Assembly: GCA_017619585.1 (NCBI GenBank)
Contig: JAFZSA010000034.1
Span: 1 to 64,000 of the forward strand
Direction of reading: 5' to 3'
DNA length: 64,000 bases
Origin: Bacteroidaceae bacterium
GTDB lineage: Bacteria; Bacteroidota; Bacteroidia; Bacteroidales; Bacteroidaceae
Each line of letters opens with the position of its first letter. Within the stretch, counting starts at the first letter, position 1. The notes beneath the pieces were generated by a model. That model had not been told where the DNA came from. It saw only the letters and a list, made by a program, of their open reading frames with translations, and did no database searches. Positions 32,801-40,561 of this stretch are shown here, in pieces. Position numbers and translations under genes: made by a program.

Positions 32801-32973
32801 AGGGTAAGTGGTTAGTGGTTGTTGACGGGTTCGATATCTTAGGTCAGCTTTCTAACGTCACACGCACTATCAATGCTCAGGGGCGTACAGAGACTTACAC
32901 CAACGTGCTGCCTCGTTACGCCCTTCTACACGTGGTTTACCGATTTAACAACACATCTAAAAACCAAAAGTAA
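29797..32973 (+). CDS. TonB-receptor-like outer-membrane barrel protein with STN domain
   Basis: 1058 residues. A signal peptide (KKIALLLLMCISASLNLSA) is followed by an STN domain (about 22-88, LTFRGESLATALATLRDMN). Next come a carboxypeptidase-regulatory-like beta sandwich (about 103-205) and a plug-like domain (TASRVRFYYKGDTIVYNADE, MLDALLKQLPGMELKEDGRI, about 215-330). A long beta-barrel region ends in the aromatic strand ALLHVVYRFNN. An N-terminal STN domain often signals through a sigma/anti-sigma pair. No SusD-type lipoprotein follows, so this is not a classical SusC/D uptake pair. It overlaps the next gene by 1 bp (TAATG), which ties it to a thioredoxin-domain protein. Confidence 0.88.
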   Translation: MKKIALLLLMCISASLNLSARDLTFRGESLATALATLRDMNTGYTVNFIVNDLDHLPVYASLNGLSMTAAIKRLCQGQPVKAKIKDKQIFIQYDKDYKFRTIKLNGCVYDADTRRYLIGAKVEMLGEDSTVIDTTSARHYIFGYDGSGKEIGSYTGHFSFEVPALPRNYIFRISYDNYRTIYYNYAMDHVGRRETARMVSSFYMHKEKSTLREVTVTASRVRFYYKGDTIVYNADEFKLAEGSMLDALLKQLPGMELKEDGRIYHNGKFVDDLLLNGKEFFQGDKKLLLKNLPAYTVKNVSVYDKQTKENEWLGRNDESTQHHVIDVRLKKEYMKNWIANVEAGTGIRQDEMPYLARLFAMQNTERSRIAIVAKANNLSDDGFNLSGEEAWAPNSGSHLRSNEMALVTVSVENEDKTKDYDGQVVVSHSTTRQEQRTTSQTFLPNGDTYNYDFSHAKDDDWWVQTYNEYTYRGKQVMLNGSAEVEYNHFNNTSGSTSGLFAAPVSEVSCQLLDDLFSPTSSRPNLRDTLINRQLRENLGIGHNLDTSLRFYGTMKIKGTNDILKFGMDGNYRHNARQQFSRQSSDYTESQQPPLFRHQFVDTPPRSKFELSPFVAYVFSLGKGYRRLEMCYRLTHNNRREQESIYRLDQLAGADSSFARPIDLLPSMSEYQHVFDRTNSSLSHYIENKHNFYATFKYVLNEGNWGKLYIDTDVFSTLNHQRNDYERGSIDTVLHRFAPTFEFSVKPWIRTKDGHHAGLEVQLENEAPDLMNEAAIVDNTDPMNIRIGNPDLRYALCMETTLDGNLYSMNKSMHNRIDLNYGFTHNAIGMGQVYDRQTGIRTYLPENVNGNWKAFARHTINYSFGDGRKHSASMVTQFSYKNSVDLMGEEQGTEVSGQETATDKSTVRNMMLSFAPKLSLSLGKHFLNFSSDFAWDRYSSDRTTFQNISAWQYRVGADATVHLPWKLDLTTALTLYGRTGYADSELNTNDVVWNGRLARPFLKGKWLVVVDGFDILGQLSNVTRTINAQGRTETYTNVLPRYALLHVVYRFNNTSKNQK

Positions 32974-34847
32974 TGAAGCAACTAGTTATTGTGCTGTTTG
33001 CTGCTATATGTTCGGCAGCCAACGCAGGGGAAAAGATTCTTGAACGTCCCGCGTTCAGGTCTGAAACAACATCCGACATCTTTCCTGTGAAGGTGGAATT
33101 GACAAAAGATGCTACCATAGTACACTTTCACGTGAATTGTGCTGCATGGAGAAAATGGGATATGGTTGGTGCCCGATTGGACGCTAACGGCAAGACCTTT
33201 GCCTGTCAGAAAGGTCGTATCATCACGCATGAAAGAAAGGAAGTGCTTGCTGATGAGGCGTTTGAGTTTGAGAAAGAATATGAGAAGAATGCACAAATGG
33301 ACTCTGTCATCCTCTACTTCGCTCCACTTCCCAAAGGTACAAAGACTTTCGATTTCATAGAGAACGATGATGACGGGAGGTGGAAGTTCTATGGTATTCG
33401 TCTCGACAATAAACTATACCCCGAACTCTTGCCGGCTTATAAGCTAAGAAAGGATGAAGGGAAGCCCCTTGAACCTCTGACCCTGAAGTATGGAGAGGCT
33501 ACGGCCACCATTACTATACTTGGGGATACCATCAATGATTTCAGCTGGTTTGGAGACCCAAGCCGTGACCCTATAACAAGTGAATACAATGTAAAGAGTG
33601 AGGGGCGTGGAAATATCTGCTGCTATTTCCAACCTGCTTATTCTGCCATAATGCCCAAGTTTATTGGCCCGAAGATAGACACAGACGGCTTTGGAGGTCA
33701 GTACAACATGATAGTGATTCCTGGCGAGACGCTGACAATAGATTTCGATCCTGCCACCTGTTATGCCATGGTGTATGACTTTGCAGCAGGAAAACCTTCC
33801 CATCAAGGCTATCGTTTGGGTGGTACAATTGGCGACCTCAACGAAGTTCTGTTAGATAATCAGAGACATTTCGTCCTCTACAAGATGTCGGAAATACCAA
33901 CCTATAATGAAGTGAAGGACTTCCCTGAATGGCGCGAGAAGCTGTGGCAGAACCTCTGCGCAGTGCGTGATAGTGTAATGAATAGTCAGGATTATACCCG
34001 TAGGCAGAAGGATTTCTTTACGCTACTGATAGAAAGGGCCTATGTGCGTTGTAACGTCCTTTGCCTAGGCTTCCTAGAGTGGAAGAATAACTATTCCCTC
34101 CCTGATAGTGCTTTGGCTCACCTGAAGAATACTTATACTCTGGTTGACCCTCGTGCAAAGGAGCTACAGTTCTTCAAAGACGGAAGAAGCTTCTACTTCC
34201 CTCTCGTAGATGAAGTCCTGCCTTATTTCGATGCCAACGGCCTCACAGAAAGCGAGCCTTACAGGATGACAAAGGCTATGGCCGATGCCAAGAAGATAGG
34301 AGATGTTATGAAACAGGGAAAAGTTCTGCCTGAAAGCGAGATAGAGAAAGCCCATCCTTATTTCCAGCGTGTTCTTCGCGAATTCAACGATAGTAATCGC
34401 GTTCAATTGGAACGTATAGAACGCGAAGCAAAAGATCGCATAAAACCAACGCCCGACGTCCCTGGCGACAAACTTCTACAAGCCATTGTGGATGAGCATC
34501 CGGGTAAGGTTGTCTTCTTTGACCTCTGGGCTACTTGGTGTGGACCTTGCAAAAGAGGTATAGAGGCAATGGAGCCGCTGAAAGAGAAACTGAAAGGTAA
34601 GGATGTTGTGTTCGTTTATATAACAGACGAGTCAAGCTTCATGAATGCTTGGACAGAAAGTGTACTTAAGATTCCTGGTATTCATTATCGCATTTCTTCG
34701 ATGAAATGGAAAGAAATACCCATTCCTGGTGGTATTCCACAATACTACCTTTATGACCGCCAAGGCAAGAAAATTTGGGAGCAGACCGGCTTCAATGACG
34801 AGGTGTTGAAGGATATTGAGGTGCAGATAAACAAGGCATTGGAATAA
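32973..34847 (+). CDS. Secreted thioredoxin/TlpA-like protein with long N-terminal region
   Basis: 624 residues with a signal peptide (KQLVIVLFAAICSAANA). The first 480 residues are unassigned: a beta-rich part followed by alpha-helical segments (YTRRQKDFFTLLIERAYVRC). The C-terminal TlpA/thioredoxin domain (about 490-624) contains FFDLWATWCGPCKRG with redox Cys523 and Cys526 and a cis-Pro region (GGIPQYYLYD). It probably reduces or oxidises disulfides in the periplasm. Start and stop of the two genes overlap as TAATG, so it is made together with the barrel protein; a disulfide-linked partner role is inference. Confidence 0.88.
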   Translation: MKQLVIVLFAAICSAANAGEKILERPAFRSETTSDIFPVKVELTKDATIVHFHVNCAAWRKWDMVGARLDANGKTFACQKGRIITHERKEVLADEAFEFEKEYEKNAQMDSVILYFAPLPKGTKTFDFIENDDDGRWKFYGIRLDNKLYPELLPAYKLRKDEGKPLEPLTLKYGEATATITILGDTINDFSWFGDPSRDPITSEYNVKSEGRGNICCYFQPAYSAIMPKFIGPKIDTDGFGGQYNMIVIPGETLTIDFDPATCYAMVYDFAAGKPSHQGYRLGGTIGDLNEVLLDNQRHFVLYKMSEIPTYNEVKDFPEWREKLWQNLCAVRDSVMNSQDYTRRQKDFFTLLIERAYVRCNVLCLGFLEWKNNYSLPDSALAHLKNTYTLVDPRAKELQFFKDGRSFYFPLVDEVLPYFDANGLTESEPYRMTKAMADAKKIGDVMKQGKVLPESEIEKAHPYFQRVLREFNDSNRVQLERIEREAKDRIKPTPDVPGDKLLQAIVDEHPGKVVFFDLWATWCGPCKRGIEAMEPLKEKLKGKDVVFVYITDESSFMNAWTESVLKIPGIHYRISSMKWKEIPIPGGIPQYYLYDRQGKKIWEQTGFNDEVLKDIEVQINKALE

Positions 34848-34976
34848 AAAGAGGTAAGCCCGTCGCCCCCTTTGATGCAAGGGTTTGACAGGCATTACCA
34901 ACACTTTACCTTAAACAATTCTTTTCTACAAAAACCTTGTGTGTGCTTTCTATATTAACTTAACCTTGGTTGGGTA

Positions 34977-35330
34977 CTACCAAACTTGTGCCAACCTCTG
35001 TTGTGACAGGTTGCTTATTCTGCTACCAAACAAGTGGCGCATGCTAGTAGCTGACTTCTGCTGGCAGAAGTTTTTGCTTAGCATCTCGGGCTTATTCTGA
35101 TTAGACTGCTGCTGTACATTCTCAATCTTCCATTCCCCATTATGATTGTGGGCATTGTAGGCTGACCAGATGTTGGGAGCTAGGCAACTGATGTTCTTGC
35201 GAGCATTGTGTGTGATTACGCATGTCTGTGACACAGAAAATGTTTTCTGGGGTCTTGACACAAGATTTACTGCTGAAATAACTTGTGGAAACAGCGCGAT
35301 GGCTATAATGTAAGTGAATATTCGTTTCAT
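34977..35330 (-). CDS. Small secreted hypothetical protein
   Basis: 117 residues beginning with a convincing signal peptide (KRIFTYIIAIALFPQVISA), then a polar, Asn/Gln/Ser-rich sequence with three Cys. No family recognised. The signal peptide is the main reason to accept it. The 129 bp before the end of the frame (34848-34976) hold no other feature. Confidence 0.45.
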   Translation of the reverse strand: MKRIFTYIIAIALFPQVISAVNLVSRPQKTFSVSQTCVITHNARKNISCLAPNIWSAYNAHNHNGEWKIENVQQQSNQNKPEMLSKNFCQQKSATSMRHLFGSRISNLSQQRLAQVW

Positions 35331-35405
35331 GTTCGTTCTTGTTAGTTGTGCGGTCAGGAGCTGTGATTGGTTTCCGTTCTTTCTTATGAAGTGGGTCCCT
35401 CACCG

Positions 35406-35441
35406 GGGAAGTCTGGCGGCAAATGCCGTTACAGACTTCCC
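35406..35441. repeat. Strong hairpin between the DUF3244 gene and the small secreted ORF
   Basis: GGGAAGTCTG (35406-35415) pairs with CAGACTTCCC (35432-35441), and CGGCA/TGCCG pair inside. No U-run follows on the minus strand. It lies 105 bp after the DUF3244 stop and 75 bp before the small ORF, so it may be a terminator, a processing signal or a 5'-leader structure. Confidence 0.7.
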
Positions 35442-35546
35442 AGAATTAAAGAAACAGTGTGAGGTTCAAATAAATGTGTGACAAACAGCGTGCGTGACCT
35501 GCTAGTATAATACTTTTGTCAGAAAATATATTATGCAATTAAATTA

Positions 35547-35951
35547 CTATTCAATACCAAATTCACCTTCGTAGGTGGTTCCGTCGCATTCAATGCTAAG
35601 GGTGTAGATGCCATCTGCCAAACCTGACAGAGAAACGGTAGCTTCTTCTACAGTAGCGAAAGAGATGGTTCCGCTTGCTACCTCGAAGTCGTCCTCGTCA
35701 TATATATAATAGGTAATGGTTCTACCTTCAGTGTCATAGAAGTTAAGACAACGGTTCTCCAGATCCAGCATGATGTCCATGTCCAATGTGACAACTTGTG
35801 CACGTCCTCTTCTGGGACCTACGTTACCACTTGTTGTAGGAACGGTTCTTGTACCTTGAACGACTACAGGTGTAGGTTCGTCTGCGCGTACATTAGATAC
35901 TTGCATTACCAGAGCAAATAGAATCACGAAAAATTTTACTGTTGTTTTCAT
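35547..35951 (-). CDS. DUF3244-like small secreted protein
   Basis: 134 residues with a signal peptide (VKFFVILFALVMQVSNVRA). The C-terminal 85 residues follow the DUF3244 pattern: LDLENRCLNFYDTEGRTITY, then YDEDDFEVASGTISF, and LSGLADGIYTLSIECDG ending in GEFGIE, an Ig-like beta sandwich. Function of the family is unknown. It is transcribed divergently from a TPR-HTH regulator, and both promoters carry the same 19-bp upstream site, so it is probably a target of that regulator. Confidence 0.82.
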   Translation of the reverse strand: MKTTVKFFVILFALVMQVSNVRADEPTPVVVQGTRTVPTTSGNVGPRRGRAQVVTLDMDIMLDLENRCLNFYDTEGRTITYYIYDEDDFEVASGTISFATVEEATVSLSGLADGIYTLSIECDGTTYEGEFGIE

Positions 35952-35985
35952 AACTTTTTTTGTGTTGGTTTTAATGTTTCGAATA

Positions 35986-36015
35986 CAAAATTACGAGCTA
36001 TCAACCAAACGCAAA
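35986..36015 (-). promoter_or_regulatory. Promoter of the DUF3244 gene
   Basis: On the minus strand: TTTG (complement of 36012-36015), 18 nt, TAATTTTG (complement of 35986-35993). The start codon lies 35 nt downstream and the 19-bp site lies just upstream of the -33 element. Confidence 0.6.
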
Positions 36016-36023
36016 AAATTTTT

Positions 36024-36042
36024 ATGTTTCATTTTGTTTCAC
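36024..36042 (-). promoter_or_regulatory. 19-bp regulatory site for the DUF3244 promoter
   Basis: On the minus strand it reads GTGAAACAAAATGAAACAT, 30 nt upstream of the -7 element. An exact copy lies in the same orientation relative to the divergent gene at 36152-36170. The site has an internal direct repeat TGAAACA. Confidence 0.75.
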
Positions 36043-36151
36043 TTTTTGTTAAAAAATGTTACATTCTTTTTTTATTTCTCATAAGATTCAGAAATACAGA
36101 AAGATAAAACGTATCATAACACTACCTCTTTTAACCGTGAAACGTTGCAAT

Positions 36152-36170
36152 GTGAAACAAAATGAAACAT
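36152..36170 (+). promoter_or_regulatory. 19-bp regulatory site for the TPR-HTH promoter
   Basis: GTGAAACAAAATGAAACAT, 40 nt upstream of the -7 element TAGATTTG. An additional half site GTGAAAC lies at 36137-36143. The offset from the partner site relative to its promoter is one helical turn. Confidence 0.75.
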
Positions 36171-36210
36171 TTTTTCTGCAAAGAAACATAAATTATTCAA
36201 TTTTTTTGTG

Positions 36211-36218
36211 TAGATTTG
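36211..36218 (+). promoter_or_regulatory. -7 promoter element of the TPR-HTH gene
   Basis: TAGATTTG matches TAnnTTTG and lies 24 nt before the start codon. No -33 TTTG is present at the proper distance, as expected for a promoter that needs an activator. Confidence 0.5.
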
Positions 36219-36242
36219 TACCCGATTTTAGGTGTGTAACAT

Positions 36243-37997
36243 ATGAAAAAACATCTTTTTTGGCACTTTTTCGTGCTCGTTTCCTTACTGCTGACAGCGT
36301 GTTCTGAAGATCGCTCTCTGGGCAGGATGGAGCAGATAAAAGCAATAGGTGACAGTGACCCGGAGATGGCATTGTCTATGCTTGATTCATTGGAAATTGA
36401 GGTCCGGGATAAAGGTGACTATATAAAGAGTAAATATGATCTCTTGCGTATCCGTTTGAATGATAAGGCATACAAAATACCTACCTCGGATATCATGATA
36501 AAGAAACTGGTGACCTTCTTCGAGGCCAATGGTTCTGATGCCGAAAAGCAGGAGGTTCATTACTATGCAGGCAGTGTATATCGTGATTTGCAGGATACTC
36601 CTCGCGCATTGGAGCATTTTTTTAAATCATTGGATTATGCAAATGCTAATCCCGAGAAATGCGATTCCGTAATGCTATGCAATACTTATTCCAATATTAA
36701 CTACTTGGAATACAAAGTTCAGAATTACGGAGAATCGCTGAAAGCGGCAATCAAAGAGTTGGAAATAAGTAAGAAAACTAATACTGAATCTTCAATTCCC
36801 TTCTCGCATTTGGGTGCCTCTTATCAAGCTCTCAAGAAAAACAAGGAGGCAGAAATCGCTTATGATTCAGTATATTCGCATATTGTTCAGACTAAAACTG
36901 AGGCGGAAAATCAGAATGTAGTTGCTGCCTTGTTGTATCGCTATTCAGAATTGAAGGCAATGTCCAAAGCTAAGGATTGCATTAAGCTGATAAGGGAAAA
37001 TCCGTTGGAGGGTGAACCTACATATGCTTGCGTAGCATTGGGGGAGTATTATAGGACACTGGGAAAGGTGGATTCTGCAGCTATTTATTTTGGCAGAATT
37101 CTGGATAAGTCGACAGATATATATGTGAAATATGACGTTACTAAGCTCATGTTTAACATGTATAATAGTGCGGATGACACGGAAAAGGCCAGGTTATATG
37201 CAGCGTCTTACATGATGTATAGCGACTCGCTGGACTTTGGTAAGCGTCAGGAATTGGCTGCAACGGTCAATAATGCCTACCAGTATCATCTGGATCAGAA
37301 AAGAGAGCAGGATCTGAAGGAGGAGAAAGAACGCTACAAGAGTATCTCTGTCATTGTATTTCTGGCAGGTTCGCTGATAGCTTGTGTGACTTATATTGTT
37401 AACTTCAAGAGAAAGCAGAGACACCTGAAAGAGGTGGCTGCCTTGTCGTCAGAATTGCAGCGTGTGTCGGACGATGACAAGAAGCTGCGCGAGGATATCA
37501 AGCGCAAGGAGAAGGACTTGGCAGAGTCAATGGCATCGCTGAAACGCTCTTCTTCAGAATTGGATGATGTAAAGAAAAAACTGCAGCGTGTGAACCAGGA
37601 ACTGTTGGAGAATAATGATGTGCTGAAGAAGACGGAAGAGCAGTTGGAGGAGAAGAAAGAGCAGAACAAGACGTTCATAAAGTTGTTGCATCAGTCGGAA
37701 TTTGAGGGTAAGGCAGAGGATGTCATCCGTGCTGTCCGTGCAGCCTCTAAGGGTAAGAAGGAGATGACGCTGGCCGAATGGAAACAACTCTACAAGGCTG
37801 TGGATGAGTTGTATCCTACTTTCCATGAGACGATTCTGAAACAGCACAGGCGTGTTAGCGACAAGGAAATGCAGGTGCTGTACCTGATACGTATAGGCTT
37901 ATCTAAACAGCAGATCATAAACATGACGGATATAGCACGTGTTACCATCTGGCGATGGGAAAAGAAGTTTGAATGGGTGCTTACGTCAGATGAATGA
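36243..37997 (+). CDS. TPR-containing membrane regulator with C-terminal HTH
   Basis: 584 residues. The N-terminus is a lipoprotein-type signal (VLVSLLLTACSED), followed by TPR-like helices (about 30-360, for example VYRDLQDTPRALEHFFKSLDYA). One transmembrane helix lies near 365-385 (ISVIVFLAGSLIACVTYIV) and a long coiled coil near 390-485. A C-terminal domain (RVSDKEMQVLYLIRIGLSKQ, then MTDIARVTIWRWEKKF) looks like a helix-turn-helix. This layout is common in Prevotella and Bacteroides as a one-component membrane regulator. The divergent DUF3244 gene with paired identical sites is its most likely target. Confidence 0.82.
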   Translation: MKKHLFWHFFVLVSLLLTACSEDRSLGRMEQIKAIGDSDPEMALSMLDSLEIEVRDKGDYIKSKYDLLRIRLNDKAYKIPTSDIMIKKLVTFFEANGSDAEKQEVHYYAGSVYRDLQDTPRALEHFFKSLDYANANPEKCDSVMLCNTYSNINYLEYKVQNYGESLKAAIKELEISKKTNTESSIPFSHLGASYQALKKNKEAEIAYDSVYSHIVQTKTEAENQNVVAALLYRYSELKAMSKAKDCIKLIRENPLEGEPTYACVALGEYYRTLGKVDSAAIYFGRILDKSTDIYVKYDVTKLMFNMYNSADDTEKARLYAASYMMYSDSLDFGKRQELAATVNNAYQYHLDQKREQDLKEEKERYKSISVIVFLAGSLIACVTYIVNFKRKQRHLKEVAALSSELQRVSDDDKKLREDIKRKEKDLAESMASLKRSSSELDDVKKKLQRVNQELLENNDVLKKTEEQLEEKKEQNKTFIKLLHQSEFEGKAEDVIRAVRAASKGKKEMTLAEWKQLYKAVDELYPTFHETILKQHRRVSDKEMQVLYLIRIGLSKQQIINMTDIARVTIWRWEKKFEWVLTSDE

Positions 37998-38114
37998 CAG
38001 ATAAGAAAATAAAAAAGCATTTTGTTTCGTGATTTCCTCGGTTTGCACATACCTTTGAGACTATGTCTCGAAGTTACTCTCGTTCGGGAATAAAAATAAA
38101 AAAGTGGTTTTTAT

Positions 38115-38145
38115 TTTGTATTCCGCTCACTTAATCGTATCTTTG
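38115..38145 (+). promoter_or_regulatory. argS promoter
   Basis: TTTG at 38115-38118, 19 nt, TATCTTTG at 38138-38145: an exact consensus, 30 nt before the start codon. The preceding 117 bp from the regulator stop hold no convincing terminator. Confidence 0.78.
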
Positions 38146-38175
38146 CACCCCGAATTTATATATATAAGGTAGAAT

Positions 38176-39966
38176 ATGGAAATTGCAGACAAAATAATGA
38201 AGGCCGTGCAGGCCGTAATCGAGGAGTTGTACGGGCAGCAGGTACCAGAGAAAATGGTGCAGTTGCAGGAGACTCGTGCCGAGTTTGAAGGCCAACTGAC
38301 ATTGGTGGTATTCCCCTTCTTGAAGATGAGCAAAAAGGCTCCTGAGGCTACAGCACAGGAGATAGGTGAATGCCTGGTGGCTAAGGTGCCTGAGGTAATC
38401 AGTAAGTTTAACGTCATAAAAGGTTTCCTGAACCTGACCATCAATCCCGCTCAGTGGATTGAGTTGTTGGAGAGCATTCAGCAGAACCCCACCTTCGGTT
38501 TTACTCCCGTAACGGAGCAGAGTCCCTTGGTGATGATTGAATATTCAAGTCCCAATACCAATAAACCCCTCCATTTGGGTCACGTGCGTAACAACCTGCT
38601 GGGTTGGGCGCTGGCCAACGTAATGCAAGCCAACGGTAACAAGGTGGTGAAGACCAACATTGTTAATGACCGTGGTATCCATATCTGCAAGAGCATGCTG
38701 GCATGGCTGAAGTATGGCAATGGTGAAACTCCCGAGACAAGCGGCAAGAAGGGCGACCATTTGATTGGCGACTACTACGTGGCCTTCGACAAGCACTACC
38801 GCGAGGAGGTGAAGGAACTCGTTGCCAAGGGTATGGACGAGGAACAGGCCAAGCAGGAAGCTCCCCTTATCAAGGAAGCACATGAGATGCTGGTGAAGTG
38901 GGAGCAGAACGACCCTGAGGTTCGTGCCCTGTGGAAGAAAATGAACGAATGGGTATATGCCGGTTTCGATGAGACATACAAGGCACTGGGCGTAAGCTTC
39001 GACAAGATATACTACGAAAGCAATACCTATCTGGAAGGTAAGGAGAAGGTGGAAGAAGGTCTGGAGAAGGGTTTCTTCTATCGTAGAGAAGACGGTTCCG
39101 TATGGGCAGACCTGACCAAGGAAGGTCTGGACGAGAAACTGTTGCTGCGTTCTGACGGTACCAGTGTTTACATGACACAGGATATTGGTACAGCCAAACT
39201 GCGTTTCCAGGATTTCCCCATTGACAAGATGATATACGTTGTGGGCAACGAGCAGAACTACCACTTCCAGGTGCTCTCTATCCTACTGGATAAGCTTGGC
39301 TTCAAGTGGGGTAAGGACTTGGTACACTTCTCTTACGGAATGGTAGAGTTGCCTAACGGTAAGATGAAGAGTCGTGAGGGTACCGTTGTGGATGCCGATG
39401 ACCTGATAGCTACCATGATTCAGGATGCCCGTCAGATGAGTGCCGACAAGGTGAACAAACTGGAGGGTATTACAGAAGAGGAGGCTCAGGAGATTGCACG
39501 TATCGTGGGTATGGGTGCCCTGAAGTACTTCATCCTGAAGGTGGATGCCCGTAAGAATATGCTCTTCAACCCTGAAGAGAGTATCGACTTCAACGGTAAT
39601 ACCGGTCCATTCATCCAGTACACATACGCCAGAATCCGTAGCATCTTGCGCAAGGCTGGTGAAGTAAACCTCACTGATTTGGCAAAAGATACAGAGCTGA
39701 GCGATAAGGAGATCAGTCTGATTCAGCATCTGCAGGGATTCCAGACAGCCGTCAAGCAGGCTGGTACCGACTACAACCCCAGCTGCATAGCCAACTACTG
39801 CTATGAGTTGGTTAAGGAGTACAACCAGTTCTATCACGACTTCAGCGTGCTGCGTGAGGAGGACGAGAAGAAGCGTCTGTTCCGTATTGCCCTCTCTGCT
39901 GCTGTCAGTCAGGTAATTAAGAACGGTATGGGTCTCTTGGGTATCGAAGTACCTGAGAGAATGTAG
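38176..39966 (+). CDS. argS: Arginyl-tRNA synthetase
   Basis: Charges tRNA-Arg. 596 residues, normal length. The N-terminal additional domain (about 1-105) is followed by the class I HIGH-type motif SSPNTNKPLHLGHVRNN (about 122-138). The KMSKS equivalent is GKMKSREGTVVDADD (about 395-409). A helical anticodon-binding domain closes the protein, ending GMGLLGIEVPERM. A plain housekeeping gene with its own promoter. Confidence 0.97.
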   Translation: MEIADKIMKAVQAVIEELYGQQVPEKMVQLQETRAEFEGQLTLVVFPFLKMSKKAPEATAQEIGECLVAKVPEVISKFNVIKGFLNLTINPAQWIELLESIQQNPTFGFTPVTEQSPLVMIEYSSPNTNKPLHLGHVRNNLLGWALANVMQANGNKVVKTNIVNDRGIHICKSMLAWLKYGNGETPETSGKKGDHLIGDYYVAFDKHYREEVKELVAKGMDEEQAKQEAPLIKEAHEMLVKWEQNDPEVRALWKKMNEWVYAGFDETYKALGVSFDKIYYESNTYLEGKEKVEEGLEKGFFYRREDGSVWADLTKEGLDEKLLLRSDGTSVYMTQDIGTAKLRFQDFPIDKMIYVVGNEQNYHFQVLSILLDKLGFKWGKDLVHFSYGMVELPNGKMKSREGTVVDADDLIATMIQDARQMSADKVNKLEGITEEEAQEIARIVGMGALKYFILKVDARKNMLFNPEESIDFNGNTGPFIQYTYARIRSILRKAGEVNLTDLAKDTELSDKEISLIQHLQGFQTAVKQAGTDYNPSCIANYCYELVKEYNQFYHDFSVLREEDEKKRLFRIALSAAVSQVIKNGMGLLGIEVPERM

Positions 39967-39967
39967 G

Positions 39968-40053
39968 ACCCCCCGACCCCCTTTAGGGGGAGTGTGGTTA
40001 GCGGTTAAGGGTTAGCGGTTAGCGTAATTATGAATTGTGAATTATGAATTAAC
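39968..40053. repeat. Palindrome plus GGTTAGC and GAATTATGAATT tracts
   Basis: CCCCCttta-GGGGG directly after the argS stop, then GGTTAGCGGTTA units (39996-40024), then ATTATGAATTGTGAATTATG units (40028-40053). All three repeat families of this window occur here side by side in one short gap. Confidence 0.8.
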
Positions 40054-40059
40054 ATAGCT

Positions 40060-40488
40060 GTGGATTACGAGAAGCTGAAAGGAATTGTTGATTTCAACGC
40101 TATTGCGGTGGATGCCGGCTGTAGCGGTAACCCGGGCCCTATGGAATACCAGGGGGTCTATCTGGGTAATGAACAACGTCTGTTCCACTATGGTCCTGTA
40201 CATGGCACCAACAACATAGGCGAATTCCTTGCGATTGTCCATGCTTTGGCCCTTATCAAACAGAAGGGCTGGGACATGAAGGTGTATAGCGACTCGTACA
40301 ATGCCATCCTTTGGGTCAAGAATCGCAGGTGCAAGACCAAATTAGAGCACACCCCAGAGACTGAGGGACTTTTCCAGTTGATAGCCCGTGCCGAGGATTG
40401 GCTCTGGAAAAATCCACAGCATGCACAAGTGTTGAAATGGGAGACCCAGCAATGGGGCGAGATCCCAGCTGACTTTGGAAGGAAATAG
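40060..40488 (+). CDS. Ribonuclease H-like protein
   Basis: 142 residues starting with GTG at 40060 (no closer ATG). The RNase H fold acidic residues are all visible: Asp in AIAVDAGCSGNPGPMEYQG (about 18), Glu in NIGEFLAIVHALAL (about 54), Asp in VYSDSYNAILWVKN (about 77) and a final Asp in IPADFGRK (about 139). It would cleave RNA in RNA-DNA hybrids. Related proteins are annotated as RNase HI or viroplasmin-type RNase H. It lies between repeats on both sides, without a clear promoter, and may be read from argS. Confidence 0.87.
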   Translation: MDYEKLKGIVDFNAIAVDAGCSGNPGPMEYQGVYLGNEQRLFHYGPVHGTNNIGEFLAIVHALALIKQKGWDMKVYSDSYNAILWVKNRRCKTKLEHTPETEGLFQLIARAEDWLWKNPQHAQVLKWETQQWGEIPADFGRK

Positions 40489-40489
40489 G

Positions 40490-40551
40490 CCCTCTCGACC
40501 TCCCCGAGAGGGAGGGAAATAGATTAACGGTTAGAGGTTAGCGGTTAGCGA
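40490..40551. repeat. Palindrome CCCTCTCG/CGAGAGGG plus GGTTAGC tract
   Basis: CCCTCTCG-acctcCC-CGAGAGGG (40491-40512) directly after the RNase H stop, then GGTTAGAGGTTAGCGGTTAG (40529-40548). The same order of palindrome then GGTTAGC array is seen after argS. Confidence 0.8.
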
Positions 40552-40561
40552 AAATGTTTCA

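Noticed and set aside
32806..32825. GGTTAG-like stretch in the barrel-protein gene
   Set aside because: Only a partial match to the dispersed repeat and it encodes an ordinary beta-strand (KWLVVVDG), so it is not counted as an insertion.
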